64,000 bases of DNA from Mageeibacillus sp. UBA5734 (GTDB lineage Bacteria > Bacillota > Clostridia > Saccharofermentanales > UBA5734), in the NCBI GenBank assembly GCA_002419365.1, contig DIGA01000095.1, positions 1 through 64,000 of the forward strand. The letters are read 5' to 3'. Positions within the stretch are counted from its first letter, which is position 1. Every line of letters starts with the position of its first letter. The notes under the pieces are model-generated. The model was not told where the DNA came from and did not search any database. It was given only the letters and a program-made list of their open reading frames with translations. The translations under genes were made by a program, and so were the position numbers. Below are positions 1-8,491 of this stretch, piece by piece.

Positions 1-349
1 TGGATGCATGCGCAATCGCGACATCGGGGCCGGTTTTGGACACCAGGGAGGTTCTGAGCTTGGTGTAGTACTGGGCCCATTCGACATTCAGCATTTCAAC
101 CTGGATTTCAGTCTGTTCACTGTTAAATTTATCGACCATGGTCTGCATGAACTCACCGTCGCCACCACTGAAGGGCGTCCAGTAAGTCAGTTTGATTTTC
201 TCTCCAGCCGGGGCAGCAGCCGAGGTGCTTGCGCTGTCTTGTGTAGTACTTGCCGGTGCTGCAGTTGTTGCGGTGGTGCTCGCACAGCCGGCAGCTATGC
301 CCAAAACCATCATGATCGCCAGTAACAGTGCGCCAATACGTTTTGACAT
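1..349 (-). CDS. ABC sugar-binding lipoprotein, N-terminal part (cut by window edge)
   Basis: The reading frame starts at an ATG (349-347) behind a GGAGGAATG ribosome site and runs off the window after about 116 codons. It opens with MSKR, a hydrophobic segment and a lipobox ending LGIAAGC, followed by an Ala/Thr/Ser-rich linker. The mature part then begins KIKLTYWTPFSGGDG, the usual start of family-1 extracellular solute-binding proteins of carbohydrate ABC importers. The mature protein would be lipid-anchored outside the membrane and deliver a sugar to permeases that should lie to the left of the window. It is divergent from the ArsR-type regulator at 796, which may control it. The family is clear; the ligand is not. 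Confidence 0.85.
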   Translation of the reverse strand, partial: MSKRIGALLLAIMMVLGIAAGCASTTATTAAPASTTQDSASTSAAAPAGEKIKLTYWTPFSGGDGEFMQTMVDKFNSEQTEIQVEMLNVEWAQYYTKLRTSLVSKTGPDVAIAHAS

Positions 350-508
350 GATTCATTCCTCCATTTTTTTAGACCCGATCATTTTTTAGTGCATTGATCT
401 GTTTCCTGAACACCTTATCTTATCTCAGTTGCACAATGGCTGGCCCTGACTTGGCCATGGTCAGATTGCACATCCATTCACGTGATGCCGAAAGGTTTTT
501 CAAGTAAC

Positions 509-574
509 TTAACGGCTTTAATATAGCATGTTTTATGTTTTTATTACAACTTATTATGCTATAAAGGTCGTTAA
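509..574. repeat. Imperfect inverted repeat in AT-rich divergent region
   Basis: Left arm 509-529 (TTAACGGCTTTAATATAGCAT) and right arm 556-574 are near-complementary (TTAACG and TATAGCAT shared, small internal differences), separated by 26 AT-rich bases. It lies between the binding-protein gene and the ArsR regulator. It could be a cruciform, an operator pair or a transcript hairpin. The rest of 350-795 is AT-rich without a convincing gene. Confidence 0.5.
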
Positions 575-718
575 AATTTACTCCTTTCTTTTTGTGCACT
601 TTCAACAGACGTCTTTTTCTGTCTATAATCGCTATAACTGATTCAAATCCCAGCCATTTCTTGTTCAATCTATGGATTGCCACGCTTTTATAACAACTAT
701 TTGCGTTAGAAATTAATG

Positions 719-747
719 TTGAATGTTATATCCAGGTTTTTTATAAT
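719..747 (+). promoter_or_regulatory. Sigma-A-type promoter of the ArsR regulator
   Basis: TTGAAT (719-724), a spacer of exactly 17 bases and TATAAT (742-747) form a near-consensus vegetative promoter. The expected start lies near 754, about 40 bases before the ATG at 796, which has GAGG at 787-790. Confidence 0.75.
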
Positions 748-762
748 AACAAGGGTAACAAG
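747..762 (+). promoter_or_regulatory. Direct repeat over the transcription start
   Basis: TAACAAG occurs at 747-753 and again at 756-762, a 9-base period, exactly over the predicted start of the promoter at 719-747. A repressor bound here would block initiation, so autoregulation by the downstream ArsR protein is a reasonable inference. Confidence 0.4.
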
Positions 763-795
763 CCATCTGAAGCACTTGGCTGCATTGAGGTTCTT

Positions 796-1725
796 ATGAG
801 AGTTCTGCAACTGACATTAGAAGAAGCCATCGAGGTCTGCAAAGCTTTGTCCAACGAGCACCGCATGAAGATACTGGGGATTTTGAGTGAAACACCGCAT
901 AACGTGAATGAACTTGCCGAGAAAATGAACATGCCTTTTTCCACCATTGCTGTGAATGTCAAAAAGCTGGAAGATGCAGGCTTGATTTCGACAGAAATGG
1001 TACCCGGCAGAGGCACTCAGAAGATCAATTCAAAAGAATATGACCGGATCATTATCAATTTGTTTCACGAAGAGGAAAGTTCACTCGAAAATGTATCCAT
1101 TATTGACATGCCAGTAGGGGAATACATCGACTGTGATGTAGATCCCGGGTGTGGTATTGTCAGCGAATCAGACTATATTGGTATGCAAGATGACCCCAGA
1201 TCCTTTTTCAATCTCGATCATCGCAATGCTCAGCTGATCTATTTTCGATCGGGTTACATTGAATATAAATTCCCTAACAACACGCCTTATGGTTCCGAAG
1301 TGCGCGAATTGGAATTTTCTGCCGAAATTTGCTCAGAAGCGCCTTACCATAAGCTCGACTGGCCTTCTGACATCACCTTGTGGATCAATTCTGTCGAAGT
1401 CTGCACGTGGACAAGCCCCAGCGACTTTGGAGGAGACCGCGGCCTATTGACCCCCATGTGGTGGTCATCCAACAATTCCCAATTTGGCCTGATGAAGCGC
1501 TGGAAAATCACTGAGTCCGGATGTTTTCTGGACGGTATGAAAGTCTCCGAAAAAACGGCCAAAGACTTCCATATTAACGACAAACCTTACATCGCCTTCA
1601 AAATCGGCGTAAAAAAGGACGCCGACAACGCCGGCGGCCTGAATCTGTTTGGAAACAAATTTGGTAATTACGAGCAAGGTATCCTCATGCGGCTCAGCTA
1701 CACCAACACCAAGGCTCAGAAATAA
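796..1725 (+). CDS. ArsR-type HTH regulator with C-terminal ligand-like domain
   Basis: The 309-residue protein has an ArsR-like winged helix in residues 1-90 (ALSNEHRMKILGIL, then the recognition region NMPFSTIAVNVKKLEDAGLI). This is followed by about 200 residues rich in predicted beta strands, aromatic residues and Asp/Asn. Classical ArsR repressors are only about 100 residues and bind metals; no metal-binding Cys pair is seen here. Long ArsR relatives with such a C-terminal domain occur in Firmicutes near carbohydrate genes, so the extra domain may sense a sugar (inference). It is divergent from a sugar-binding lipoprotein and ends 6 bases before the convergent opuC operon. The start is supported by GAGG five bases upstream. 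Confidence 0.8.
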   Translation: MRVLQLTLEEAIEVCKALSNEHRMKILGILSETPHNVNELAEKMNMPFSTIAVNVKKLEDAGLISTEMVPGRGTQKINSKEYDRIIINLFHEEESSLENVSIIDMPVGEYIDCDVDPGCGIVSESDYIGMQDDPRSFFNLDHRNAQLIYFRSGYIEYKFPNNTPYGSEVRELEFSAEICSEAPYHKLDWPSDITLWINSVEVCTWTSPSDFGGDRGLLTPMWWSSNNSQFGLMKRWKITESGCFLDGMKVSEKTAKDFHINDKPYIAFKIGVKKDADNAGGLNLFGNKFGNYEQGILMRLSYTNTKAQK

Positions 1726-1731
1726 TCTTCC

Positions 1732-2475
1732 CTACCCTCTCTTCACCTTCCAGCTTCTCTCCCACAGGTCAAACCCCGTGTCCGCGATCAAAGCCATGAT
1801 CACGGGCAGGACGGCACCGAGGACGACAACTTGCCAGCGGCTGATGTTGTTGCCGGCAATGATCAGGTTGCCCAGGCCGCCGCCACCGACGAAGGCGGCC
1901 AGGATGGCAGAGCCAATGTTGATGGTCACGGCAGTGCGGATGCCGGAGATGATCAGCGGGAAAGCCAGCGGCAGCTCGATCTTGTAGAGGATCCGGCGCG
2001 GGTTCATACCCATGCCATGGGCAGCCTCGATGATCGAGGGTTCGAGTTCATTGATGCCGGTCAGGGTGTTGTTGAGGATAGGCAACAGCGAATAGATCCA
2101 GAGGGCCAGGATGGCTGTCAAGGAACCGACACCTAAAAGGCCGACGGACAGGGCGACGACGGCCAGGCTCGGCACAGCCTGGCCGATGTTGACCAGACCT
2201 ATGATCTTCGGCGCCCATTTCCGGAGGTGTGAGCGTGTGAGCAGGATCCCGGCCGGGACTGCCGTAACGATAGCCAGCAGGCAGGAGATCCCGACAATCG
2301 TCAGATGCTGGCCCAGCAATGCCGCAATCTTGGGATAGGACACGAGTCGCGAGACCAGGCTGTCCTGCGGATTTTCCACAATATAGATGCTCAGGAAAAA
2401 ACCCAGGGCAATCAGTCCGGCCAGTTTGAGGATCTGGGCTAAATGATTCAGGGACCGCCTAGTTGCTGCGCCCAT
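1732..2475 (-). CDS. opuCD: Osmoprotectant ABC transporter permease (OpuCD-like)
   Basis: This is an integral-membrane permease of 247 residues with several hydrophobic helices and the binding-protein-dependent transport signature (EAAHGMGMNPRRILYKIELP), the loop that contacts the ATPase. The Gly-rich GGGGLGNLI stretch near the C-terminus is typical of OpuBB/OpuCD proteins. It is last in the operon opuCC-opuCB-opuCA-opuCD and overlaps the ATPase gene by 17 bases, so translation is probably coupled. With the other permease it forms the channel for glycine betaine, choline, carnitine or similar compatible solutes. Which of the two permeases is named CB or CD is by order only. Confidence 0.9.
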   Translation of the reverse strand: MGAATRRSLNHLAQILKLAGLIALGFFLSIYIVENPQDSLVSRLVSYPKIAALLGQHLTIVGISCLLAIVTAVPAGILLTRSHLRKWAPKIIGLVNIGQAVPSLAVVALSVGLLGVGSLTAILALWIYSLLPILNNTLTGINELEPSIIEAAHGMGMNPRRILYKIELPLAFPLIISGIRTAVTINIGSAILAAFVGGGGLGNLIIAGNNISRWQVVVLGAVLPVIMALIADTGFDLWERSWKVKRG

Positions 2476-3424
2476 AATCGCTCACACTTTCCAGCAGGGA
2501 TTCAAGCCGGATCAGACCCTGGATGTTTTTCTGGTCATCGAGCACCAGCACGCTCGATTGGCCGGTCCGGAACATCTCGGCCAGAGCGTCCTGAGCCGTC
2601 GCCTGGATCGATACCGCCGCCTTGGCTGCGAAATCCGTGGCCAAGCCAACTGTTTCCATGACGTCGCCGCAGGTCAGCAGATTCATCATTTTCAGCGAGT
2701 TGCGCCCGCCGATCAGGTCTGAGACGAAGGGATCGGCCGGTCTGGCCAGGATCTCCATCGGGGTGCCGTACTGGACGACACGGCCGGCTTTCAGGACAGC
2801 GATCCGGTCGCCCATTTTCAAGGCTTCGTCGATGTCATGGGTGACGAAGACGATCGTCTTCTTGATTTTGGCCTGGATATTCAGGAATTCATCCTGCAGC
2901 TTGGCCCGCGTGATCGGATCCAGGGCGCCAAAGGGTTCATCCATCAGCATGATCTTGGGATCAGCCGCGAGGGCGCGGGCGACACCGACCCGCTGCCGCT
3001 GGCCACCGCTCAGTTCACGCGGCTTTTTGTGGCGATAGATCTTGGGTTCGAGTTCGACCAGGTCGAGCAGCTCGTCGACCCGGGCGCTGATCCGGTCTTT
3101 TTTCCAGCCCAGCTCGACGGGAACCGTGGCTATGTTTTCGGCTACTGTCATATGGGGGAACAAGCCGATGTCCTGGATGATATAGCCGATGTTGAGGCGC
3201 AACTGGATCGTATCGATCGAACCAATGTCCTGGCCATCGATCAGGATCGAGCCCGAACTGGGCGGGATCAGCTTGTTGATCATTTTCATGGTGGTCGTCT
3301 TGCCGCAGCCGGACGGACCAACCAGGATGCAGATCTCGCCATCGGGGATGGTGAGTGACAGTTGATTGACCACATCCACGGTCGAATCGGGATAACGCTT
3401 GGTCACCTGGTCAAATACGATCAT
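2459..3424 (-). CDS. opuCA: Osmoprotectant ABC transporter ATPase with CBS region
   Basis: The protein has 321 residues. The nucleotide-binding domain shows Walker A GPSGCGKTT, signature LSGGQRQRV, Walker B IMLMDEP and the switch histidine in VFVTHD. Residues after about 245 (CGDVMETVGLATD to SVLVLDDQKNIQGLI) form a CBS-like regulatory region, which in OpuA/OpuC ATPases senses ionic strength or cyclic dinucleotides. I prefer the ATG at 3424, with GAGGGTGG just upstream, over the GTG at 3433. The gene overlaps its permease neighbours on both sides, which indicates coupled translation. Confidence 0.92.
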   Translation of the reverse strand: MIVFDQVTKRYPDSTVDVVNQLSLTIPDGEICILVGPSGCGKTTTMKMINKLIPPSSGSILIDGQDIGSIDTIQLRLNIGYIIQDIGLFPHMTVAENIATVPVELGWKKDRISARVDELLDLVELEPKIYRHKKPRELSGGQRQRVGVARALAADPKIMLMDEPFGALDPITRAKLQDEFLNIQAKIKKTIVFVTHDIDEALKMGDRIAVLKAGRVVQYGTPMEILARPADPFVSDLIGGRNSLKMMNLLTCGDVMETVGLATDFAAKAAVSIQATAQDALAEMFRTGQSSVLVLDDQKNIQGLIRLESLLESVSDYGRSN

Positions 3425-4070
3425 GTTTTCCACCCTCTGTCTTTGGCTTGGCCTTGACGAGCCGGTTCTGCAATTTGCCGAGGTATTTGTCCGCCAGAAT
3501 CGCGATCAGCGAAATCAGGATCGCCCCGATGATCACCATGTTGTCGTTGGTCCGGCTGATGCCCTGGAAGATATAGGTCCCCAGTCCTCCGGCCCCGATG
3601 TAGCTGGCGATCGCGCCAATGCCGATGCCCATGACCACTGCGGTGCGGATACCAATCATCGAAGCCGGAATCGCCAGCGGGATCTGGATCCGCAACAGGA
3701 TTTTCCGGTCAGTCAGGCCCATGCCCCGGGCAGCCTCGATGATCGCGGGATCGATGGTGGTGATCCCGACATGGACATTGCGGATGATTGGCAATTGCGT
3801 ATAGGCGACCAGCCCGACAATGGCTGGTGCCGTGCCGATGCCGAGGATTGGCAGCAGCAGGGAGAAGAGAGCCAGGCTGGGGATGGTCATCATGATGCTG
3901 GCCAGGCCAAGGACAAGAGTGGCGAGGGCTCGGCTGCGCGTGATCAGGATGCCGATCGTCACCCCGAGGACGATGGAAATCACCATGGCAACCAGGACCA
4001 GGAGCAAATGCTCCAAGGTCAACTCCAGGATATCCTGCCAACGGGAGAGAAAGAAATCGATTAGTCCCAT
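3411..4070 (-). CDS. opuCB: Osmoprotectant ABC transporter permease (OpuCB-like)
   Basis: The permease has about 219 residues and begins MGLIDFFLSRWQDI. AGGAGG lies six bases upstream (4082-4077), which is why I chose this start over the longer frame. It carries five or so membrane helices and the EAARGMGLTDRKILLRIQIP coupling loop. It pairs with the second permease of the operon. The gene overlaps opuCA by 14 bases, and its ribosome site can be sequestered in a hairpin (4077-4113), so its expression may be damped relative to the binding protein upstream. Confidence 0.9.
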   Translation of the reverse strand: MGLIDFFLSRWQDILELTLEHLLLVLVAMVISIVLGVTIGILITRSRALATLVLGLASIMMTIPSLALFSLLLPILGIGTAPAIVGLVAYTQLPIIRNVHVGITTIDPAIIEAARGMGLTDRKILLRIQIPLAIPASMIGIRTAVVMGIGIGAIASYIGAGGLGTYIFQGISRTNDNMVIIGAILISLIAILADKYLGKLQNRLVKAKPKTEGGKHDRI

Positions 4071-4076
4071 CAGACG

Positions 4077-4113
4077 CCTCCTCACCATGCTGCAACTTAT
4101 CCGGTGCAGGAGG
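4077..4113 (-). promoter_or_regulatory. Hairpin able to hide the opuCB ribosome site
   Basis: On the minus strand CCTCCTGCA pairs with TGCA and AGGAGG. The latter is the Shine-Dalgarno sequence of opuCB (4082-4077). The stem is interrupted by an 8-base internal loop. It could limit permease translation unless ribosomes arrive from opuCC. Confidence 0.4.
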
Positions 4114-4158
4114 TTGTCACAGCGGACAAGCCTCAAGCCCCTTCAAGCCGGGAATTTT

Positions 4159-5076
4159 TCAGGCGATCAGACCCACTGACTTGAGCCAGTTCTTGGCTAC
4201 TTCAGCCGGTGTCTTCTGTTCAATGTCAACCAGATAGTTCATCTGCATGATGGAATTATTATCAAGTTTCGCTGCCACTTTTTCCAGTAGTTTCACGATT
4301 TCCGGATTTTCCGTGGCAAAATCAGCGCGCAGGTTGGGTGCTGGATTGTAGGCAGGGAAAAAGGCCAGGTCGTCTGCGAGATTGACCAGGTCAAAGGCCT
4401 GGATCCGGCCATCGGTCGAGAAGCCCATGCCAATGTCGACCTGGCTTTCCTTCAGCGCCTTGTAGACGATTGCATTGTCCATCACGATGATCTTATCCTC
4501 GGGCAACTTGAACTGGTAGGTGCTTTCCAGGCCGGGCAGACCATCGGCGCGCGCGGTGAACTCATGGTCGACAGCAAAAGCCAGGGCGCCTGGATTGGCC
4601 GCCAGATAGGCGCCCAGTTCACTGAGCGTCTGGATACCCAGCTCTTCGGCCTGGGCCCGGCGCATCATGATCGTATAGGTGTTGTTGAACGGGGCATAGG
4701 GCAGCCAGGCGACACCATTGGCCGCATCCTCACTCTTGACTTTTTCATAGCATTCCGCCGGATCCGTCAGAGGCTGGTCATGCTGCAGATGCGACAGCCA
4801 GGCCGTACCGGTGTATTCCCAGTAGATGTCGATTTCCTTGGACAGCAGGGCCGTGCGAACCTTGTTCGAACCAGCAACACCCGTCCGGTCGTCGACCTTG
4901 TACCCGGCATCTTCGAGGACCTGCAGGGTGATCTGTCCGAGAAGCAATTGTTCCGTGAACTCCTTGGAACCGACGCGGACGACCTTTTTGTCACCGGCAC
5001 AGCCAGAAACAACAACCAGGACCAAGGCACTGGCCAGCACCACGAGCAGCAGCTTTTTCAAAATTCGTAACATCAT
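4159..5076 (-). CDS. opuCC: Osmoprotectant-binding lipoprotein (OpuCC-like)
   Basis: The frame starts MMLRILKKLLLVVL; AGGAGG (5085-5080) lies just upstream, so the longer start at 5103 is rejected. The lipobox is VVVSGC. The mature part has the OpuAC-type binding fold (VRVGSKEFTEQLLLGQI; DIYWEYTGTAWL; DIGMGFSTDGRIQAFDLVNL), typical of glycine-betaine, choline or carnitine binding proteins. It is the first gene of the opuC operon and would be lipid-anchored outside the membrane. A structured region (5123-5185) precedes it. The family is certain; the exact osmolyte is not. Confidence 0.92.
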   Translation of the reverse strand: MMLRILKKLLLVVLASALVLVVVSGCAGDKKVVRVGSKEFTEQLLLGQITLQVLEDAGYKVDDRTGVAGSNKVRTALLSKEIDIYWEYTGTAWLSHLQHDQPLTDPAECYEKVKSEDAANGVAWLPYAPFNNTYTIMMRRAQAEELGIQTLSELGAYLAANPGALAFAVDHEFTARADGLPGLESTYQFKLPEDKIIVMDNAIVYKALKESQVDIGMGFSTDGRIQAFDLVNLADDLAFFPAYNPAPNLRADFATENPEIVKLLEKVAAKLDNNSIMQMNYLVDIEQKTPAEVAKNWLKSVGLIA

Positions 5077-5122
5077 TTGCCTCCTGTTCACCATTCGATT
5101 CATCGATCTGTCTAAACTTCAA

Positions 5123-5185
5123 ATACCAGGACACGGCCGATCGCCAACAAAAGATGCTTTGTTGCCGGGAAGCCGCGCCTGGTAT
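5123..5185 (-). promoter_or_regulatory. Nested inverted repeat ahead of opuCC: candidate structured leader or terminator
   Basis: Three nested arms are visible: ATACCAGG/CCTGGTAT (5123-5130, 5178-5185), CGGC/GCCG (5134-5137, 5172-5175) and CAACAAA/TTTGTTG (5145-5151, 5158-5164). All are perfect, giving a rod of about 63 bases with internal loops. It lies between the end of the FGGY kinase gene and the opuC start. No U-tract follows on the minus strand, so a plain terminator is unlikely; a leader RNA or 3'-end stabiliser fits better. Confidence 0.5.
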
Positions 5186-5208
5186 GAGAGACTTAAGGGC
5201 TGGCGAGA

Positions 5209-6651
5209 TTACCTTTTGCTGGCAAAAATCTCATGCGATTTTTTCAAAAGGTCATCCGTCTGCTCGGCCAGATGCCGGTAGACCTGCTCATTGATCGCCC
5301 GGTACAGGCTCACATGCTCCGCAATCGGCTCAAAGGTGTCCCGGATTTGCACCATGTTTTCGATCGCTGCCTGGCGATCCTTGTAGACACCCAGGGCCAG
5401 GGCTGTGCAGATCGCGGCGCCCATGCTGGCAGATCCGTTGACGATGTTGCGATGGGCCGGCACCCCAAAGACATCGGCAAAGATCTGCATGAAGAGATTG
5501 CCATTGGAACCGCCGCCGCTGACGACGATTTTGCTCAGCTCAATGCCGAGCTCGTCGCACATGGCCTGGGCATGGTTTTTCATGGTCATGGCGATGCCTT
5601 CCATGACCGAGCGGAACAAGTGCTGTCCCTTGTGCGTGCCATTGAAGCCGATCATCATGCCGCGTTCGTGCGGATGATCGGGTCGGGCCAGCCAGTGGAG
5701 CACGGTGTACAGGCCATCACAGCCAACCGGCACTTCCCTGGCGAGGACTTCGAGGTAATTCTCGGTCGACAGGCCGCGTTCCTTGGCGGCCTCGACGATG
5801 TCGCTGCCGAGCAGGTCCATCACCCAGGTGATGGTCGACATGCCGCGGCGGATGCCGCTGCTTTCATACAGGTACTCGCCCGGTGTCGCTCCCGGATTCA
5901 CCCAGTAGTTGACGGTATTGGTATTGTTGTTGACACCGACCATCATCGAGGTGATGTAGGTGCCCAGGGACACCAATACGGTCCCGTCATTGACCAACCC
6001 GGCGCCGAGTCCTTCGACCGCCTTGTCGTTCGAGGTCGCAACCACGGGGATGCCCACCGGCAGTCCGGTCGCTTCGCTGGCTGCCTCTGTGATGGTGCCG
6101 AGGACGGTCGACGGATCGACCAGGTCGAACAACATGTGACGTGGCGTGTGGTAGGCGTCAAAGGCTGCCTGATCCGTGATCCAGTCCAGGGTGTTCCAGT
6201 CGATCGGCCACGGACCGACATAATTGGATCGGGTGTCCTTGGTTTCGCCAGTCAGGCGGTGGGTCAGGTACCCTGTGGTGGTGGTGACATAACGCACCTG
6301 GTCATCTTCGTGTTCATACGGGCGCGACAGCCGGATGTCCATCCAGCTTTGTACGGGCGAGGCCAGGTTGCCGTCGGCCTTCAGCAGGGCGCGACAGCAG
6401 CGGATGGAGCCGAGACCGACGCCGATGATGTCCGCCAGATCGCCGTCGAACTTGCGGAACACGCCCTGGCAAGCCTCTTTGAGGCTATCCCAGAGATCAT
6501 CGTCCGGATGTTCGGCCCGGGTGTCGCCATAGAGATGCATCGGCCGGAGCTTGACTCCCTGGGAGCAGATCTCGATGCCATGCGTGTCGAAAATGCTGAC
6601 TTTGGTGCTTTGGGTGCCACCGTCAATGGCGACGATGTATTTCTTGCTCAT
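5209..6651 (-). CDS. FGGY-family carbohydrate kinase (xylulokinase-like)
   Basis: The 480-residue protein has the two-domain FGGY kinase layout. It shows the N-terminal phosphate loop AIDGGTQSTKVSIFD, an acidic ATP-site region (VVATSNDKAVEGLGAG; LVSLGTYITSMM) and the C-terminal adenosine motif VVSGGGSNGNLFMQIFADVFG. These enzymes phosphorylate a sugar, ketose or polyol with ATP. Here the substrate is unknown. It is the last gene of an operon with an AGPS-like dehydrogenase, EtfAB, an MFS transporter and an SDR, so it probably phosphorylates the oxidised product of that route (inference). A GAGGGG site precedes the ATG. Confidence 0.88.
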   Translation of the reverse strand: MSKKYIVAIDGGTQSTKVSIFDTHGIEICSQGVKLRPMHLYGDTRAEHPDDDLWDSLKEACQGVFRKFDGDLADIIGVGLGSIRCCRALLKADGNLASPVQSWMDIRLSRPYEHEDDQVRYVTTTTGYLTHRLTGETKDTRSNYVGPWPIDWNTLDWITDQAAFDAYHTPRHMLFDLVDPSTVLGTITEAASEATGLPVGIPVVATSNDKAVEGLGAGLVNDGTVLVSLGTYITSMMVGVNNNTNTVNYWVNPGATPGEYLYESSGIRRGMSTITWVMDLLGSDIVEAAKERGLSTENYLEVLAREVPVGCDGLYTVLHWLARPDHPHERGMMIGFNGTHKGQHLFRSVMEGIAMTMKNHAQAMCDELGIELSKIVVSGGGSNGNLFMQIFADVFGVPAHRNIVNGSASMGAAICTALALGVYKDRQAAIENMVQIRDTFEPIAEHVSLYRAINEQVYRHLAEQTDDLLKKSHEIFASKR

Positions 6652-6690
6652 AACGATCCCCTCTGTTGCCTGGTCGTATCGCTGACCGGG

Positions 6691-7470
6691 TCAGCGCATC
6701 AGGTAGCCGCCGTCGACGACGAGCGTGGCGCCGTTGACATAATCGGACGCGCGGCTGGCCAGGAAAATGGTCGCACCCATCAGGTCGGCCGTGAAGCCCC
6801 AGCGGTTGGCCGGGATATGGGCCAGGATCTCGGCATTGCGTTTCTCATCCTTGCGGGTCATTTCAGTCAGCGGCGTGGCAAAATAGCCGGGGGCGATGGC
6901 ATTGACCTGGATGTTCCACTGGCCCAGTTCATCACACATCGATTTGGTCAGGCCCACGATGCCATGCTTGGTCGCTGCATAGGCGGGTGACCACTGGCCG
7001 CCGAGGTACGAATACAGCGAAGCGATATTGATGACTTTGCCGCTTTCCTGCTTGATGAAATACTTCAGGGCCTCGTGGGTCATCTCGAAAGCAGCAGTCA
7101 GGTTGATCGAGATCATCTTGTCCCATTCCTTGCGGGTGTACTGGGTGACATCGCGGACATTGATGCTGATGCCGGCACAGTTGACCAGGATATCGATGCT
7201 GCCCCAGGTATCGACGCAGGTCTCGACGATGCGTTTGCACTCGCCATCTGCCGTGATGTCGGCGACCATGAACTTGTATTCCACACCACAGTCCTCGACC
7301 AGCTTTTTGGTCGAACCATCGTCGTCGACCAGGCTGGGCACCAGGACATTGGCTCCGGCTTTGGCCAGCGCCGTCGTGAACGCCTGGCCCAGGCCGCCGT
7401 TGCCACCGGTGACGATTGCATTTTTACCCTTCAGGGAAAAGAAATCCATCGAAAAATCAGAAACCTTCAT
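6691..7470 (-). CDS. Short-chain dehydrogenase/reductase
   Basis: The SDR has 259 residues. It has the cofactor motif TGGNGGLG, the NAG-like segment NCAG, and the catalytic Ser, Tyr and Lys in NIAS and YAATK; it ends with the classical VVDGGY. It resembles gluconate 5-dehydrogenase/KduD-type enzymes that interconvert a hydroxyl and a keto group with NAD(P). A longer upstream frame to 7860 exists, but it covers etfA in another frame; GGAGG at 7484-7480 points to the ATG at 7470. It lies between the kinase and etfA in one operon. Confidence 0.88.
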   Translation of the reverse strand: MKVSDFSMDFFSLKGKNAIVTGGNGGLGQAFTTALAKAGANVLVPSLVDDDGSTKKLVEDCGVEYKFMVADITADGECKRIVETCVDTWGSIDILVNCAGISINVRDVTQYTRKEWDKMISINLTAAFEMTHEALKYFIKQESGKVINIASLYSYLGGQWSPAYAATKHGIVGLTKSMCDELGQWNIQVNAIAPGYFATPLTEMTRKDEKRNAEILAHIPANRWGFTADLMGATIFLASRASDYVNGATLVVDGGYLMR

Positions 7471-7543
7471 GTGTTTTGTCCTCCAGAGGTCCAAAATGTA
7501 GTATGAACGGAATGCCTGATCCGGGCGCGGCGTGCGAACCGTT

Positions 7544-8491
7544 TCAGGGGCTGGTCTGCTGCTTGATCTTTGCGACCAGCTTGTCGATGAATGTGACTGC
7601 ATCGCCCTCGACGACGAGGTCGGACAGGCTGCAGATCGGGGCATTCTTGTCGAGATTGACCGAGATGATGTGTTTGACTTGCTTGAGGCCCTCCACGTGC
7701 TGCACGGCGCCATTGATGCCGAGGGCGAGATAGAGCGTCGGGCTGACAGTCTTGCCGGATTGGCCGACCTGGATGCTGCGAGGTGCCAGGCCGTTGTCGA
7801 CGATTTTCCGGCTGGCAGAGACCTGGCCGCCCAGGCAGTGTGCCAGCCGCTCCAGCTCATGGAAATGGCCGATCATGCCACCGCCACCGGACACCAGCAC
7901 ATCACTTTCCCGGATGTCGTAGGTCTGCTCTTTGGCCTGCACCGCCAGCTGGCGGATCGTCCCAGTGCGAGCCTGGGCTGGGGTGAACAGTTCCGTCTGC
8001 GTCTTCTTTTCTGCCAGGCGGTCCCAATGAAAAACACCTGGCCGGATGCTCATCATGACAGGGCCCTCGCCAACGAACTCGATCGCGGCCATGATCCGGC
8101 CGCTGTACGCTGGACGGATGGCCTGCAGGTGACCACCCTCATGGCTGATGGCGGTGACATCCGCAACCAGGCCTGTTTTCAGGCGCATGGCCAGACGGGG
8201 GGCCACCATGCGGCCGAAAGGCGTCGCCGGAACGAGGATGGTGTCAAATGAGCGTAACTGATGCAGCTCGACCAGCACCTCCGTGACCGCCATCGGATCA
8301 AACGACGGGATCCGGTCGTCACGGACTTGGATGATCGTATCAAAGGCGCCTTCAGCCGGACCAGTCTCCGACCCGAACGTGATGCCGGTTGATTCATAAG
8401 CTTGCGCCGGGTAGATCTGCCGCGCCACTTCCAGAAGGTCGATCGAATCCTGAAGGGCTTGTCCATCGAGGAAAACCAGGCACCGTTTCAT
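7544..8491 (-). CDS. etfA: Electron transfer flavoprotein, alpha subunit
   Basis: The 315-residue protein has the EtfA C-terminal FAD-binding domain (SGGGGMIGHFHELERLA; VGQSGKTVSPTLYLALGI then GAVQH), the family hallmark. The N-terminal half is the Rossmann-like EtfA domain. It overlaps etfB by 4 bases. With EtfB it accepts electrons from a flavoprotein dehydrogenase in the cytoplasm, or bifurcates NADH electrons between that partner and ferredoxin. The obvious partner is the FAD dehydrogenase at 10726-12192 in the same operon. Whether this pair bifurcates cannot be settled by eye. Confidence 0.95.
   Translation of the reverse strand: MKRCLVFLDGQALQDSIDLLEVARQIYPAQAYESTGITFGSETGPAEGAFDTIIQVRDDRIPSFDPMAVTEVLVELHQLRSFDTILVPATPFGRMVAPRLAMRLKTGLVADVTAISHEGGHLQAIRPAYSGRIMAAIEFVGEGPVMMSIRPGVFHWDRLAEKKTQTELFTPAQARTGTIRQLAVQAKEQTYDIRESDVLVSGGGGMIGHFHELERLAHCLGGQVSASRKIVDNGLAPRSIQVGQSGKTVSPTLYLALGINGAVQHVEGLKQVKHIISVNLDKNAPICSLSDLVVEGDAVTFIDKLVAKIKQQTSP

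Noticed and set aside
420..683. 87-codon minus-strand frame
   Set aside because: AT-rich, no ribosome site, no family pattern, and it runs through the inverted repeat at 509-574.
5233..6990. 585-codon plus-strand frame opposite the FGGY and SDR genes
   Set aside because: It is antisense to two clearly recognised genes; the translation has no family pattern and is an effect of GC-rich codon use.
7471..7860. N-terminal extension of the SDR
   Set aside because: The extension lies over etfA in a different frame, and GGAGG plus ATG at 7470 mark the normal SDR start.
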